Assembly: GCF_040807025.1 (NCBI RefSeq)
Contig: NC_090942.1
Span: 35,542,911-35,606,910 of the forward strand
DNA length: 64,000 nt
Reading direction: 5' to 3'
From: Struthio camelus
Lineage: Eukaryota; Chordata; Aves; Struthioniformes; Struthionidae
Made by a program: the position numbers and the translations under genes. Position 1 is the stretch's first letter, and every line of letters begins with the position of its first letter. Shown piece by piece: positions 25,001 through 58,574 of the stretch. The notes beneath the pieces are model-generated. The model did no database searches, was not told the origin of the DNA, and saw nothing but the letters and a program-made list of their open reading frames with translations.

Positions 25001-28000
25001 TCGCAGGCAGGGACATGCCAGAGCACTGGACAAAAAAAGATAATTAGCGAGTGCAAGTCTATCACACTTTCTAAAGATTACTCTGCATCTTGGAGGACCT
25101 TAGCTGCCCTATGAGAAAGATTTCAGGCCATTTCTCTATCTTCCAGACCAAAAAAGATCAAAATGTGGTCCTTTCTCTGGATTAAGTTGATCCTGACTGT
25201 CACAGTAATTGATCAGATCTTACATTAGGAAAACTATATTCCATGTGAAGATGAAACATCTGGTTTTGCAGTGATGTTGAAGGTTCATTGAAGCCATTAG
25301 CGAAACTAGAATTCAGTTATTCAAGCTTCTTCACAGAACAGCTTTGATAGTTTTCGCCTCCAGAACTCTTTAACAAAACAATTCCTGCATCTCTTAGTGC
25401 CCACGCTCCTGGGGTTTGTTGAATTAACGGGAATGACTGTGGATTCTAGTTAAAATAATCTGCCTGTGTAAAGCCAAGGACTTGACCCTGTTTGTTCTGC
25501 CCTGAAAGATGCCAATTAGTGCTCCACTCAAGTCAAAATTTAACAAAGGCTTGAATGTTCCTCTGCCTGTTGCTCAACAAGATTGTTTATCAATTTACAC
25601 GGAGGCCACAGTGCCTTTTCAAAGTGCTGCTGGAAGCCTGCCAGAAGTAGTAAAAGAGACTGCTTTCATTGTTTAAATGCCACTGAATACAAGAATGGCA
25701 GACTGATGCTTGTTTTCCTTTTATTTTATGATGATCTAATTGTAAGAGATATATAATTCCTTGTTATGTCAGGGAAGTTGTTTCTCCAGCATCTGGTACT
25801 TTTCTGATTTATCTACAAACTGTATCTGAAAATTAGTAGGACAGCCAGCCTTCATGTAAAAGTACTATTGGGAACTGCTGCTTAGACAAAGCCTGAGAAG
25901 ACTTCAGAGTGTGCAAGAACTAGATTTGTCAGTGAACATATAATTTTTTTTTTTTTTTTACATCCCAGTAAATTACAGGCTTTGGTTATGGTTTCAAGAA
26001 ATGTGTTCTACAAATGTTGTAGCATCTGTATGCTGCTGTTTTTACTGCAGTCGTTGTACAGGTCATTAATCTGATCTCACATCGTAAAAATTTCTCCACC
26101 CTCTTTATGAGTTTCTTTGTTATCATAACACTTTCCAATACCTTGGCGCCTAACTCTGCTACACTCCATTATAATTACCCTGGGTAGAACAACTACTTTT
26201 TTATACTTGACATGCTTGGCTCTTTCAAATGGTGTTGCAGAGCACCATGTTCACCACATTTCTGTGGTAAATTGAACATCCAGGAACGCAGTTGGGAATT
26301 CTGCAGAATTGGTCTGGGAAGACATTTGGCCAACAGACTCCTTCTGCTCTGAGCCTTGTTTGAAAGCTTGGCAGCACAAAAGCTCTGCTCCTGCGTTGTG
26401 TTCCTCCCACCACTGATTCGCAGATGAAAAAGGATTATAGACGTCTGCAATGACATCCATGAAGTTACTCCAGCGACATCAGTGCAAGTGAGAGCAGATT
26501 GTGGCTCTGAGAAGACTTGTGCAGGAGGACAAATTGTGCATGTGTTTTAACTCAGCTGTTGGTGCTGCCACCATACAGTCACCTCCAGCACAGCAGGACA
26601 GGCCGAAGGAGCCTTCGCATGAGCTTTCACAGGCCACATCCTCCTTTATCTGACCTCACCAGCCAGCTCACCAGCACTGCTGCAGCCCCTTGAACCCCTG
26701 GATTCTTCTATCTGCGCACAGCAGGCGACCTCCAGATGGGCAAGTTGAAAAGAGCTGGTGCCTGCAAAGGTCACAAGAGAGCCTTAGGAAAGAGCCGGGA
26801 CCTGAATGTTCGGGAATATTGCCACTTTGAAGATGACCTTATTACAGCAGGGGCAGAACTGTAGACATACAGTGCCCCCCTGGCACATACCGGTGTGCCG
26901 GGGATGGGGAAGAGAGGCACAGGACAAACCCGGCGCTAAGACACTGACCTTGCACAAGGGTATTTGCTTTTGCCAGCCACAGCCCTGGTAGCTGTCGTGT
27001 TGCCTTGTTAGCAGTGAGCAGAGGTGAGATTGGTTTCTATAGAAACGCAAGGGAAAAAGATGAAGTAGAATAGCAGAGATAAATGGGAGCCTCTGCATTT
27101 GGGTCTCTTACCACTGTCTCAGGTACTTTAGGAAAATAATTATAGTTCTGGCGAACAGGTTGGTCCCACTTCCCTCTCCTCTCAGCCCCTCCTCTGGCAT
27201 TTGCAAGGCTCTCGGAGAGACTGGCCCTGTGCTGCTCCTGGTGCAGGGACAGGAGAGCAGAAGGCTGTGGCGAGCTAGGGAGGCAAACACCACGTCCATG
27301 GCAAAGCAGCCTGTGACAGATCTTGGGAACAAAGCGGAGAGGGTGGATGCCTATTGGAGTCCCTGACCAAGCTTTTGTGGCTGTCCTGCCATGGAAAGGA
27401 GAGAGGAAACGGCAGCTGCCGATGCTACTGCATTTGCTGTTTTATTGTCATCTTTCTAATCACAGTGAAACACCTCTGCACAAAGTCTGTTGCCATCGTA
27501 TGTTATGCAAATAAACAGAAGCTGCAAGGGGACATTATTTCAGAAGGAGGATATCATCTGGTAGTAAATTCCTGAAATATTCCCAAAGTATTTTTCGATG
27601 CAAGGTTATGTCCTCCCTGCTGCTATATCCACACTGGCTTCACTCCATTGCCTCACGCCAGGAACACTTTGCCACCCATCAGATCTCCCACGGTGACTAC
27701 CTCTATGTCACCTATTGCTCTGCCATGTTTGAGGGATTTGAGGTTGTCCACCTTCTAAAGAAAGTAAGAGGAGCAAGCAGCACTTGGCAGCTTTGTGCTG
27801 AAGTCTAACACTCATCACAGTAGCATCTGAGCAACTTCAAGTGGACTTGAAGCATGGCTAAAATTTGTCATGCATGTTCTTTCAGCTGCTGAGTTTTTAT
27901 TACTTTGACAAAATGGAAACCTGCTGCTTGTGCATGTTACATAGGGAATGCTATGTGGGTCCTGTCCGCAGGGGTGGGAGGTCAGTGAGTTATCATTCAG

Positions 28001-30652
28001 TGGGAAAGTGATGAATGACTTATGTTACATGGACCCTGGAGAGATCCAGTAGTATCTGATCCCCTCCCTTGCTATTAGGATTGTTCTTTATATCTTTCCA
28101 GCAGCCAAGGCTACCTGACTTAGCAATATGTTCCAGTTTTTGCAAAGCTTGCATGAAGTGAGCATTGCTGGGAAAACAGCAGAAAACAGTGGAACAAGTA
28201 ATTTTTCGAACTTGCTTGAACACAAGTCCCCGGAAGGAGTCCAGGAAGGACGAACTCATAGGAGCATGTTGTGAGTATGGTCAGTGCCTGATTCAAGAGG
28301 GCACGATCTCAAGTAATGACCTCCACCAAGAAGTAGGCAAGTTTCACCACGTTTACATCTATGGCAATGGGACACAGCTTAAAATCTGCTGACTACTAGG
28401 CAAACACACTCCTGAATGAACATAACATGCAGGAGGCTGGGGATCTGGTTAACTGTTAGAGACAATTACCTCTGGGAAAAGGACTCGAGGCTTAAAGTTG
28501 GATGGCCTTCTCCAGGGAGGGAATGTGGGTCCTGGATATGTTCTGACTCCTACTGATATATTTCTCCCCATTTTTTCCAGGGAAGTAATCTCTGTGTGGC
28601 AGGGCTCACAGCTGAACCAATAGCACAGGGATCTCAAAGAGGGCAGCAGTCAGCCGGGAACCACTGTCAGCATCATGAGATGGCTTTGCTCTGTGGACTG
28701 GCTCTCACTGACAGCACTGGCTCTTGCTCAGGAATAGAGTCTCCCCTGCCCATACCAGTTTACTTCCTGAGCCCTATTGTCTAAGTCTCAACCCAGCTGC
28801 ACCTTTTTCCAAGAATCCCAATAACCTCAGGTGTTTCAAGCAATAAGCCACGGCAAGGCTGAGGCACATTAAGCCAGTGGAACTGTCCCTTGCCAAAGCC
28901 ATGACATTTAGCAGTGTAATATGAACAGCTTTAAGAGATTTCATTTTCCCTAATTGCAAGTTGAAGCAGAAATGCATGATACCTAGTATTTGTAAAACAC
29001 AAGCTCTCATATGACAGATGCCAGGCTGCCTGAAAAATTCTAACACTGGGATCTCTATCGAAAACAGTCAGAGGGTCCTATTATGGCCACCGGGCCTGCT
29101 GGCACAAATGAATGCAAAACAGCTGGTGCTATTGTCCTGCATGAATCCGAGGAGAACAAGGGGTAAGAAGTTACGTCCACATTCAATTTATCAGGGTTTT
29201 ATGATAGGATAGGCTTGGAAATGAACTTATCCTAGCTGCTACCATCTCCTTTCTCTCCACACTTCTTAAAGTTGGTGGACTTACTTCCAGCCCTTGACAC
29301 ACTGGGAAATAAAACACCTTAATAGTGGCCTGAATGGAGACTTCATCTTTAAGACTGAGTGTGCAATTTCACATGAGCTTAAGTCAATCAAAGACCACAC
29401 TTGAACCAGACAGGGGGCTCTTCCCGTAGGTAGAGCTGCCTCTCTTGCCCTAGAGAAAGGTAATTTTATTTTTTTCCTTTTTTTTTTTTTCTTCCCAGTA
29501 GGGAGTGCTCTGATGAACTCAGAGATCTAACTGACCATGTGGATACAAGAAGGCCAGTGCCAAGCCAAAGGCAGAAGTGTGTGGCTGGAAAGGAGGCTGG
29601 CGTTCCTTCTTTGGCTGTGTGGTTTTAGGTGAACTTCAGGTGAAGTTGGGAAAGTCTACTTCAGAAGGTGACAGCTGTTTCCTCTTTTCAGGAAGAAAAT
29701 AAATGCAGTTTCTGCTCTTTTGCTCTAATCCACAACCCGTGGTAACCTTGTCTTAAGGTATGGCTCTGAGATGATTATATTTTGCTGGGTGGAGATGTGG
29801 GAGCAAATGGCCAAATGGGACAGGCTGCTAACTCCGGTCAGTGCAGGAGCTTGTAGCTCTGTGCTTCCGGGAGCAAGGCTTTTGAGATAGGTCCTTGGTT
29901 TTGGCTTGCCAAGAATCCTCTCATACATGAATCCTCCCATTGCCTTTGCTGCAGAGAGGACTTGGGGAATAATGCCACAGAGATATTGGCTTATCTCTCC
30001 CTGTTCAGTCAAGTAAGCCATTTATGGCTTACATATCTTATGGCTAGGACTCTAGCCAAGAGCTCTTTTCGTAAGTGGTCACTAAAACCTGAGCACTATT
30101 AAAATTAGTGCTCTAAGGCAAAAAGTTAACATTTTCCAGAGCTCCTAAGCCTCTGACAGAGGCACTTTGGCAGATATTGCTGGGAATGCTTAAGGCATTA
30201 CTGTCCTCAGATATCTCATCCATCTGCTAGAAGATTCTGCTTCCGTAGCCCAGGAAGTACAACAGGGGTTAATCCGCTCCAGGCACTAGTTTGGCATCTG
30301 AGTTCAAACCCAAATACAGAGGCTCTTGAAGCTAAATCACCTGGCTTTACCCTGAAGCAGACAGGGGAACACTTGGACAGCCTTCAGGAAACAGACTGGA
30401 CAAAGCACTGGGCTAGAGCAACAGTATCGTCCTCAGCCACTCCGACCTGTGGTGACTCTATGCCTCTGGCTTCAGGTCCCTTTAAAACTGTATTGGAAAT
30501 TTTATGTAAATGCTCCATAGCCTTGTATTGATACTTTGCTCTATATACTGCACAGTCTAATGTATTAGCTTTGCAGAGCTGCATGCCTTGAGTTCAGTGA
30601 GACTACTCGCATGAGTAACAGCTGGAAGCCCATCCTGTTTAAGAGATTATAA
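22022..30652. other. Intergenic, no gene recognised
   Basis: No recognisable coding exon on either strand. The longest open frame, 136 codons on the plus strand at 22529-22939, has no familiar motif, no coherent composition and no splice context, so I treat it as chance. A 16-base T run occurs near 25945 and another T-rich tract near 29465-29492. Confidence 0.45.
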
Positions 30653-30710
30653 TGTGTGTATATATATGTGTGTCTATATATGTGTGTGTATATATATACA
30701 TATGTATATT
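30653..30710. repeat. TG/TA compound microsatellite
   Basis: Alternating TGTG and TATA blocks, ending in ACATATGTATAT. It lies directly beyond the candidate SLC38A1 poly(A) site in gene sense. Confidence 0.85.
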
Positions 30711-30815
30711 CACCCCTTTGAAAGAAAACAGCAAGACCCTGACATTACTTTAGATCACAGTTTTAATGTTTAAAAACTATAGAGGTAACAAGAGATTATA
30801 GAACTTAATACATTT

Positions 30816-30855
30816 TTTATTTACACACAGAAACTGAAAAACTGCATTGTTTATT
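30816..30855 (-). terminator. Candidate distal poly(A) signals of SLC38A1
   Basis: Two AATAAA hexamers on the minus strand (30855-30850 and 30821-30816) lie 28 bases apart. They are followed in gene sense by a T-rich stretch and then by a TG/TA microsatellite at 30710-30653, which resembles a GU-rich downstream element. This is the best candidate 3' end in the region, but AATAAA is common in AT-rich DNA. Confidence 0.45.
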
Positions 30856-33800
30856 TGAACATGAACAGCACAAAGTATGGTGATGTTAGCAGGAAGCAAA
30901 ATATTACAATGACTCACTTGAACAATCTACTAGAGATGCGCTCATATCAAGTGTACATCATTCAAACAGTATTGTTTATAGTGGATCTGGGTGAGCCTTA
31001 ACATACCTTGGGACTCTTAAAAACAGGTTTATATAAACAAGTCAAAGTTCAAGTCTTGTGGAAAAATACCTTTACAGTTTATATTTTGTTGGCTATAACA
31101 CTGCAAACGAAATGTACATTTGTATTAGTTTGAAAAGGTCTGTAAAAGTGACTGCGTGTAAGTTTTTCCTTAAATTTGTGCTCGTGGTGAAAACAAACGT
31201 TACTTCAAGTTTCACTTTCATCCAAGACTATAAAGCAAACATGGAAAAAATACATTTATTTTTAGATACATTCCTCAACCTCTGTTTTTCATCAGTTCTG
31301 AAAATTACACTTCTGTGTTTTACAAGTGAGAAATTCTATGCGGCACTTGCCTATAGCAGCACTTCACCTTACAGCCGAGGCTGGGCTCTCATGGAGGCAC
31401 TCTCAGGACATACACAACTGTCCCCCTTCCAGCATCTCCGCCCCTGGATGTGCACGTATCCCAAGACCAAAACACTGGCACCCCATCATGGCCTAAGAAG
31501 CCCCCCTGTGTAACGGGAGGTGCAAGCAGTCCCTTGTCAGCTGGCCAGAGCGCCCTCTCCTCAACTGGGAGGTGCTCGTGTTTTGGCCACAAGATAGCAG
31601 CATGCCTGGATCTGAGATGGAGGAACAGCCACCGGACTCTGCAGAAATGGAGCTGCAGGGAGCAGGCTATAAACAGCATGAATTGTTCTGGTTGTTGCCC
31701 ACCCCTGGCTTAGAGTACTTTTTCTGAACTACAGCCACGTCTTGTGGCTGAAAGGGAAACGCAGAAGTCCTGATCCGACTTCTATTTGTACTAGTTGCCT
31801 TCTGTGGAAAATATTGGTATACATGCCTGAAATATCAACATGGCATAGCGCTGGGTCAAATTGCTGGCTGCAGTTTGCTCCAGTTTCTGCACAAGGCCTT
31901 TTCTGCACATTAATGCCATGTGAGATCTGCTGAGGAAGTAAGAGGTATCTGGGTGCTAAATAGGCCCCTTACATAGGGAGACATCTTACCCAGCAGCAAG
32001 ACTGGATAGTTTGCTATTGAGAAAACAGGGAGACGTGCACTGGAATTAATTCTAGCAATTTCATCGGACCTTTTATTTTTCTTTTATTTGTTGTGTTAAG
32101 CAATGTAATTATAATTTCAAGTTAAGAATTTAACTTGTGAACTCTTGGGAGAAAGGAAAGGATATACATTTTGCTAAGTCAGAAGCTAAAGTATTTGTAT
32201 TTCTATTAAAATTATTCTTAATATGCAGAGACTATTTCAACACTTCTATATCATAGGGGATAAAGAACTGCAAAAATATACAGCATCCTATTTATTTACA
32301 ATATATATATATACATAAAAATGAAATTTCCTACAATACAACACAACTGCATAGATTTGTCTTCAGAAACATAGGCATGTGTACAATTTGTGAACTCTAG
32401 ACCTTTCCAGCCCTGTACTTTTTATTAATTCTTTATCTTTTTCACAGTTTGTTACAGAAATCCTTACATTAGATACAAATAAAACATTCTTTGTATAGGT
32501 TATAGGAAATAAAGATTTTCCTGATGCCAAGTGCTCTTGGGAATTTTTTTAAGAGAGCACTGTGGTATCAGCTGATAAAGCCATTTCTTGGAATTGCTGA
32601 TGGAACTGAATACATTCTGCTGTGCCTTTCTCCTAAAGACACCAGGGGTGGGACTGTAGGACTGGAGGTGGGACAACACCACATGGAAAGAGTTTTATTT
32701 TGACCAAGATGCTCTTTAGCCTTAATGTAAGGTTCAAGCAAAGAAACGTATCGATTTAAAGATGAACTAGAGATACCATTAATTATTACTGTTAGTTATT
32801 AATGCACCATCTCAGAAATAGCGATGGCGCTTATGTATTGTAAGGCAGACATACAGACAAAACCCACAGAATCTCCATACGCTGTCCAGCCTGCATTTAC
32901 GTGTTTGACCTATCCAAGAGGAGCACAGGCTATGGATTTTTACGTAGCTCAGGAAAGCAGCCCTCGGGCGTAGACAGGTATCCTTGATCTCACAGGATGA
33001 GCCTGGCCTTTCTGCACTAGGCCTGCCTGTGCTAGGGCTGGGTGCCACTCAGGCTCCGCTTTGGCTCTACAAAAGGTCTGAGCCGGTGCACAGATTTGCC
33101 ATTGGCCCTCTGACCAGAAGAAAGTGTCACCTGGAGAGATCACTACTCCCCAGATATTGTTCCCAAATAACAATTTATTCTATTTTCTTTATTATGCATG
33201 TTTACCACTGGAGAGAGAGAACAATAGCTGTATTCTGCAACCGTAAGGGTGGTTTAAGCTAACGAGTATTTTCTTTGCAATGTGCTGTGGGCTAGGAGAG
33301 GCAGCAAGGCCAGCTTGTAAGCATAGGGTTAACTCCTACAATCTCACTAGGAGCCCCTGTTTCTAAGTAGACCTTCCTTGTCCCTCACCATTCAATTGTT
33401 GTTATTATGCACACAATAACTTTCAAGTATTTTGTTGTAGTTATTAGGAGCAGTTTTGCATCCAGTCTATGAAATTTGCAGTGCTCACACTAGTGATAAA
33501 CTCTCTATGAAAAGAAAGCATGCTACCACCTACTAAGTAGATACGGTACTCTGGATCCTATTAATTTTACAACAGAGAAACTCCTACAGCATTTCACTGT
33601 GCTTTTAAAATCCTAGCTAAAATGTGGGACTCGTACATCATTGGCTACAAGTTCACTATTCCAAATGAACTGAATAACAGCAGTACATTTTACAGATAAC
33701 CTCATACAAATATTGTCATCCATCACTGATGTTGACAGTTACAGCAGGGTCTATTGCATTCTGTTAAGAATGTATAAACCTGATGAGAAAACAAAAAGCA

Positions 33801-34224
33801 CGTTATTTCACGTTCATTACCACAGACATCAATAAACACATGATTCCTTTCCAGAAATATCTATAAATATGATGTCAGTAAATCAGTCTAAGCAAAATTC
33901 CCTCTTTTTCAGAGACCCAGAAACAAAGCCTATTTAAAGACTCAGGATTTTGGGCGTCTATTTTTCAGTATCTAAGATATGCTTTGATGGTCCAGTACCT
34001 TGGGTAATTTCACTCCGTGCACACACCCACCTCATTCTTCTCCCTATTTATCTAGGAAGACTCCAGTATACAAATAAACTGGGAAAAGGAGAAGACAGAG
34101 GAGCAAAGAGGAGAGAGAGGGATAGTGATGAAAGAGATTTAGAAAGATGCAAGGAGCAACCAGTCACCCAACAGCCCTTCAAGTCAAAGGAGGCTGAATG
34201 CCAAGACTCCATGCCAAAAATTCA

Positions 34225-34314
34225 GTATTTTTAAACACCAGACTTCAGAATACTTTGGTGGGGATGGGGGAATGTCACACTTATGACCTTGCTGGGACCT
34301 TGCACAGCAGTTGA
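34225..34314. repeat. Duplicated segment, copy A
   Basis: This segment shares clear similarity with 34926-35006. Both have AGTATTT, then AGAATAC(C/T)TTGG, a G-rich spacer, GTCACACTT(A/G)TGACCTTG and CTGGGACC, in the same order and orientation. The two copies are about 700 bases apart within the inferred 3'UTR. They may be a local duplication or two insertions of one old repeat. Confidence 0.7.
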
Positions 34315-34925
34315 GACCTATAGCTCCTATCTGGGTATTATTTGAAAGTTGCTCCCAGGATCTCCCTCCTCGCAACTCCCTGACGCACAGAGCTGCACTG
34401 CTCATAAATCAACAGCAGAAGAAAGATAAAGGGGGAAGGAAAGCAGCAGAGCCCTGGAACATTTTGAGGATAACTTGTACAGTATTCTCAGGTTTAAGTT
34501 AGCATTTTTGGGATGAGATCCAGAGAGGCACCTCAAAACCTAAAACGTGACCCCAGCAAGCTGATTCAGAGAACAGAGTTAGATGCTAGGCTCCTTCTAT
34601 AGCTATCAGGGAGAGCTGGGTGCCTGTGAAAGGGGAGCCACAAACTTGCACCCATCTGAGTTGGGAAGATGCCCAGAACTAGCTGCAAGGAGGTGCCAAG
34701 CACAGGAGTTTGACTAACACCTGGATTCGTAGGCTATGGTATGGACTTCTTTCCTGTGAATATGGGCCTGCCTAAGCAGGAATGAGTCACATACAGAGAA
34801 GGTACAGAGAGAACTGGTGACCCATGCCATCGCTGACAAGGGTATGAGACCTTCCCTGCTGGAAAGTACAAGCTCCTGGATTCTCAACCTGACTCAGCCT
34901 CAGGGTCCCACATAACTCAGCGGTT

Positions 34926-35006
34926 AGTATTTCAAATGCTAGATTAAGAATACCTTGGGGGAAGGATGTCACACTTGTGACCTTGCTGGGACCCTGTGCA
35001 GCAAGG
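34926..35006. repeat. Duplicated segment, copy B
   Basis: Partner of 34225-34314 in direct orientation. The block GTCACACTTGTGACCTTGC followed by TGGGACCC is the best conserved part. Similarity fades on both sides. Confidence 0.7.
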
Positions 35007-35430
35007 AATGGAAGTTTAATGGATCAGAAGGAGAAAAGACTAAAGAAAACCTGACTCTGTAGTCCAAAAGGCCATTTTGTTAAAAGGGAAGAGACTTCTA
35101 GTTTTGATCTTCCTTATAGACAAGGGTCGATTTTTTCTTCTTCTTCCTTTAAAGCCAGTAACTATGTAAGTTAAAATTTATGAGGAAGCTTAAACCCGTA
35201 CCCATCACTCATTTTGTTAGTCCCTTGTCCAGTTGGCTAGTTTGTATGACTTACTGTTGAAATGAGAGTTTGCCTCTCTACAGGCTGAGGTGGACATAAA
35301 ACCCACCTCTCTCATTCCCAGGAGGAGTACTGTCCTAGCTAGCTTATTATTCAGAAAGGTGGCTTTCTCCCTTGCTTTGTTTTTGAATCAAAAGAACTCA
35401 GACGCTAGGCATCTGTGCTGGATTCAGCAC

Positions 35431-35480
35431 TGCCACTATATATATGTGCACTATATATATATACTGCACTATATATATGT
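35431..35480. repeat. Three-copy minisatellite, TGCACTATATATAT type
   Basis: Three consecutive units of about 15-18 bases, each TG(C)CAC or TGCAC followed by TATATATAT. It is AT-palindromic, inside the inferred 3'UTR. Confidence 0.8.
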
Positions 35481-36428
35481 TTTAGGCACACGTCTGGATC
35501 TGGCTGCTCTTATTTCTGGATCACAGAGGAGTATCGGCAGGAGCTAAGTACCTTAATGTCTAGACTGAGATACAGATCTAGAAGCCAAATTTAGTAAGTT
35601 TAGTTTTTGCAGCGTGAACTTTCTAACTAACCTTTTCCAACTAAATTCCAACGAAGGCCTCTAACCTCTCTGGATGTTACCCTTAGAAATCAACTTTAAA
35701 GGTCCTTAGAGGTGCCCTGTGCTCTCAACTCTCAGTGACTTCAAGCAATGTAGGATAATGCAATGGAAACTGAGGCAATTCAATAGCTCACAGAAATCCC
35801 AAGATCTTGAATTCTCCATCCCTAACCTTAAAAAGAAGAAGTTGCAATGACATATAATACCCACAGACAGCACTGCTAATGATGGTCTCCTTCCATAGTT
35901 ACAATGGGAGTTGAAAATGAATCAGCTACTGGGAACAAGAGAGTCACTGCATACTGACAGATACATCGTGAATGCAGAGAGGGCATTACTTAGCCCTTGA
36001 ACGTGAACCAGGGCTCTCTTTAGCCACTAGTTCTTTCAACAGGAGCCGGGTTCATACTTTGAGAGTAAAACTCAAGACACTTTTTAACCCACACAGTAAA
36101 CGATGCAAAGCGAACACGTTTATGTAGCTGGCAGTGCACTAATAGAAGTTGTCTGCTTAAGATGGTTAACAATCACCTGCTTAGCATCTGAATCTCTGTA
36201 AGTAGTTCTCTACACCAGCTATAAGGCATTAGGCAAATGCTTATTTTGTGGACAACAGATGCAAGTTACAGTGTTTCTGCTAGTAGTAATTTAATATCTT
36301 GTCTTTAATTGTTATGGAGAATTGAGGGATGAGAAATGTAAATGAAACATTTTAAAAATAGAAAGTGTTTATGTTTGTTTAAAGAAGTGCTAAAGATTTC
36401 ATTTTCCATTAGAAATCCAGCAGGGTGA

Positions 36429-36480
36429 GTCAAATCCTGCTCCCACTGCTGTCAAAAATCCTGCTGACTTCAATGGAAGG
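36429..36480. repeat. Relic of an old amniote interspersed repeat (tentative)
   Basis: CAAATCCTGCTCCCACTG, then CTGCTGACTTCAATGGA, resembles a very common old repeat motif of bird, crocodile and turtle genomes. There, sequences such as CAAATCCTGCTCCCATTGA alternate with GACTTCAATGG. I recognise the pattern but cannot assign the family. Confidence 0.4.
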
Positions 36481-36821
36481 AGGATAGGACATAGGAGAGG
36501 AGCCAGTCTTTACAAGGTCAGCCTTGGGTATGTACACATGAATGCCAGAATGCAAAAGGCATAAAGTATGATTAAATCTGTAGGTTTCAAAAAAACTGGA
36601 CCTTGCCATTTTTTTCCTGAAAAGAGTGGGGCATTAGTAAACAGGTTAATGCTGAAGAAAATGCAGATTTCCTATGGAAATCTTGAAATATCTGCTTTTC
36701 TTCACTCTCAAGTACTCTTTGCTTTCAGTGAAGTCTATTTCTGGTCAGTTTCAAACTGAAATATACCAGGGAAATGGTAGCTGGTGATGATCTTCCTTCT
36801 GCTCCCTGCACCCCTTCATAA

Positions 36822-36845
36822 AAACACACACACACAAAGGCACGC

Positions 36846-36876
<31 letters not shown>

Positions 36877-36888
36877 ACACACACCCAT
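36822..36888. repeat. CA microsatellite
   Basis: Two CA tracts separated by AAAGGCACGC. The longer one is about 30 bases, followed by an interrupted CCACAC tail. On the transcript strand it is (TG)n in the inferred 3'UTR. Confidence 0.95.
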
Positions 36889-37060
36889 CCCCAAAGTGAC
36901 AAAACAGCCAAGTCCTGTGACTGGCTTATTCCATCACAATGTTTTAAAGACGAGCACCATATTTAGGACCTACATTTATACATTGCTAATTTACGCTCTC
37001 ATGGTGCTTTTCACATTCACATCCAGAATGCTACACTTACTCGGTGAGGCAAATGGTATA

Positions 37061-37095
37061 CAAAACAATAACAAAACAAAACAAACAAACAAACC
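37061..37095. repeat. AAAC tetranucleotide repeat
   Basis: Imperfect CAAAA/AAAC units, ending in three AAAC copies. In gene sense the repeat is (GTTT)n. Confidence 0.85.
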
Positions 37096-37608
37096 AAATG
37101 CATACAATTTAAGAGTAGAATTTTGGTTAAAAGGCGAGTGGAAGGGTGTGAACTGACAACATTTGGAACAATTATTCCAGTCTGGACTGATAACAACAAA
37201 TACTGCTTGCTCTAAAGGAGCAGAGCTTATGGTTTAAGGGCTAAGAATAATAACGGAACAATGCAATTCAGGGGTGGAAGAGGAAAAACAAATTAATTAT
37301 GATGAATTCCTATGAGCAACGCTCTATCTATAATTGTCTCACAGACAATTAACACAGACCTAACGCTGATCTGATAACTCGGTATCATGGGACAGGGTGA
37401 TATGTCTGTTCGAAAAATGGGTCTGTTTACTGCAAGCAAATGCATCCACAACAGTATTTTCAGAACTGGATAGTCATTATTTGGATTTGATTTGAGTAAA
37501 CTCACAAAAGATGGAATAGATAACAGAACGGATGGTTGCGATTTTGGTGTGTAGCAAACAGGGATGTCTCCTTTTCATAACGAGGTTAGCTTTTAGTGGC
37601 TTTCGGCA

Positions 37609-58574
<20,966 letters not shown>

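Larger units (their letters stand above)
30795..37608 (-). other. SLC38A1: Probable SLC38A1 3'UTR (about 6.8 kb)
   Basis: No splice-joined reading frame continues past the stop. The minus strand stays AT-rich until two AATAAA hexamers at 30855-30850 and 30821-30816. Cleavage is expected about 20 bases further on, near 30795. Mammalian SLC38A1 also has a very long 3'UTR (established knowledge). An internal AATAAA at 32426-32421 could serve a shorter isoform. The region holds a CA microsatellite, an AAAC repeat, a TATA minisatellite and relic repeats. The plus-strand open frames here, including one of 151 codons at 31058-31513, look like chance. The extent is inference from signals, not from transcripts. 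Confidence 0.5.

Noticed and set aside
31058..31513. A 151-codon plus-strand open frame
   Set aside because: It is antisense to the inferred SLC38A1 3'UTR, has no recognisable motif and starts in AT-rich DNA. It is best explained as chance.
36784..36966. A His/Thr-rich 60-codon open frame
   Set aside because: It is the translation of the CA microsatellite.
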